Shown: positions 12,487-12,589 of the stretch, one piece after another
Layout: the number at the start of each line of letters is the position of its first letter
Numbering within the stretch: position 1 is the stretch's first letter
Origin: Acholeplasmatales bacterium
GTDB taxonomy: Bacteria; Bacillota_I; Bacilli_A; Acholeplasmatales; Anaeroplasmataceae
DNA length: 12,589 nucleotides
Reading direction: 5' to 3'
Assembly (NCBI GenBank): GCA_024681175.1
Contig: JAILBI010000007.1
Location: 1-12,589 of the forward strand
The notes under the pieces: generated by a model
The model's database searches: none
The model's input: only the letters and a program-made list of their open reading frames with translations
Told to the model about the DNA's origin: nothing
Made by a program: the position numbers and the translations under genes

Positions 12487-12589
12487 TTAATTAAAATCTA
12501 CTCTTTCATATAAAATATAATATGTTAACGCAAATATTATAATATAAAACGGCATCAAATAAAATGATGATAAATAAATATTTGTCCTG
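12487..12589 (-). CDS. Possible C-terminal end of a membrane protein (partial)
   Basis: An open minus-strand frame enters from the window edge and ends at TAA 12489-12487. Its 33 residues are strongly hydrophobic (LSSFYLMPFYIIIFALTYY) and close with a charged tail (ERVDFN), like a final transmembrane helix. A second frame is also open for most of this stretch, and AT-rich DNA often encodes hydrophobic residues by chance. No terminator separates it from the infC promoter. If it is not coding, this stretch holds nothing else I can identify. Confidence 0.3.
   Translation of the reverse strand, partial: RTNIYLSSFYLMPFYIIIFALTYYILYERVDFN

Noticed and set aside
1..12589. Mobile elements, CRISPR arrays, toxin-antitoxin or phage-defence genes
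   Set aside because: No transposase, integrase, direct-repeat array, attachment site or defence-type domain was recognised on either strand.

Overview
This is an AT-rich window with short intergenic spacers, purine-rich Shine-Dalgarno sites and gene sets typical of Bacillota: infC-rpmI-rplT with a leader attenuator, hisS-aspS, and lspA-rluD (ylyB). TGA is used as a real stop: the DEAD-box helicase ends at a TGA that overlaps the rsmD start as ATGA. The code is therefore the standard bacterial one, not the Mycoplasma/Spiroplasma code. The best guess is a low-GC member of the Bacilli, such as an Erysipelotrichales or RF39-like lineage. That placement is an inference from gene content and composition.

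Layout. Positions 1-707 (minus, cut by the window edge) and 833-2320 (plus) are two related phytoene-desaturase-like FAD oxidoreductases. They are transcribed divergently from a 125-bp spacer that holds a near-consensus promoter and a palindrome. The plus-strand gene converges on a long minus-strand run at a perfect 29-bp bidirectional terminator (2319-2347). Reading the minus strand in the direction of transcription, the order is: possibly the end of a membrane-protein gene (12487-12589, weak); promoter and L20-type leader; infC-rpmI-rplT; terminator; a small membrane protein of unknown function; promoter and structured RNA; DEAD-box helicase-rsmD-DUF protein; a palindrome and terminator-like hairpin; and hisS-aspS-dCMP deaminase-lspA-rluD.

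How the genes work together. Most of the minus-strand genes serve translation. They supply an initiation factor, two 50S proteins, an rRNA-remodelling helicase with a DbpA-type RNA-binding domain, a 16S rRNA methyltransferase, an rRNA pseudouridine synthase and two aminoacyl-tRNA synthetases. The dCMP deaminase (thymidylate supply) and lipoprotein signal peptidase ride in the same operon. The two oxidoreductases are the only clearly accessory metabolic genes.

Points of interest: infC probably starts at ATT, not at the GTG buried in its ribosome-binding site. AspRS is the short archaeal/eukaryal type although it sits in the usual bacterial hisS-aspS position. A roughly 150-nt structured RNA with its own consensus promoter and terminator precedes the helicase. 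I saw no mobile element, CRISPR array, phage gene or tRNA gene, and no gene cluster that looks like a new defence or biosynthetic system. The novelty here is mostly in RNA elements and gene variants.
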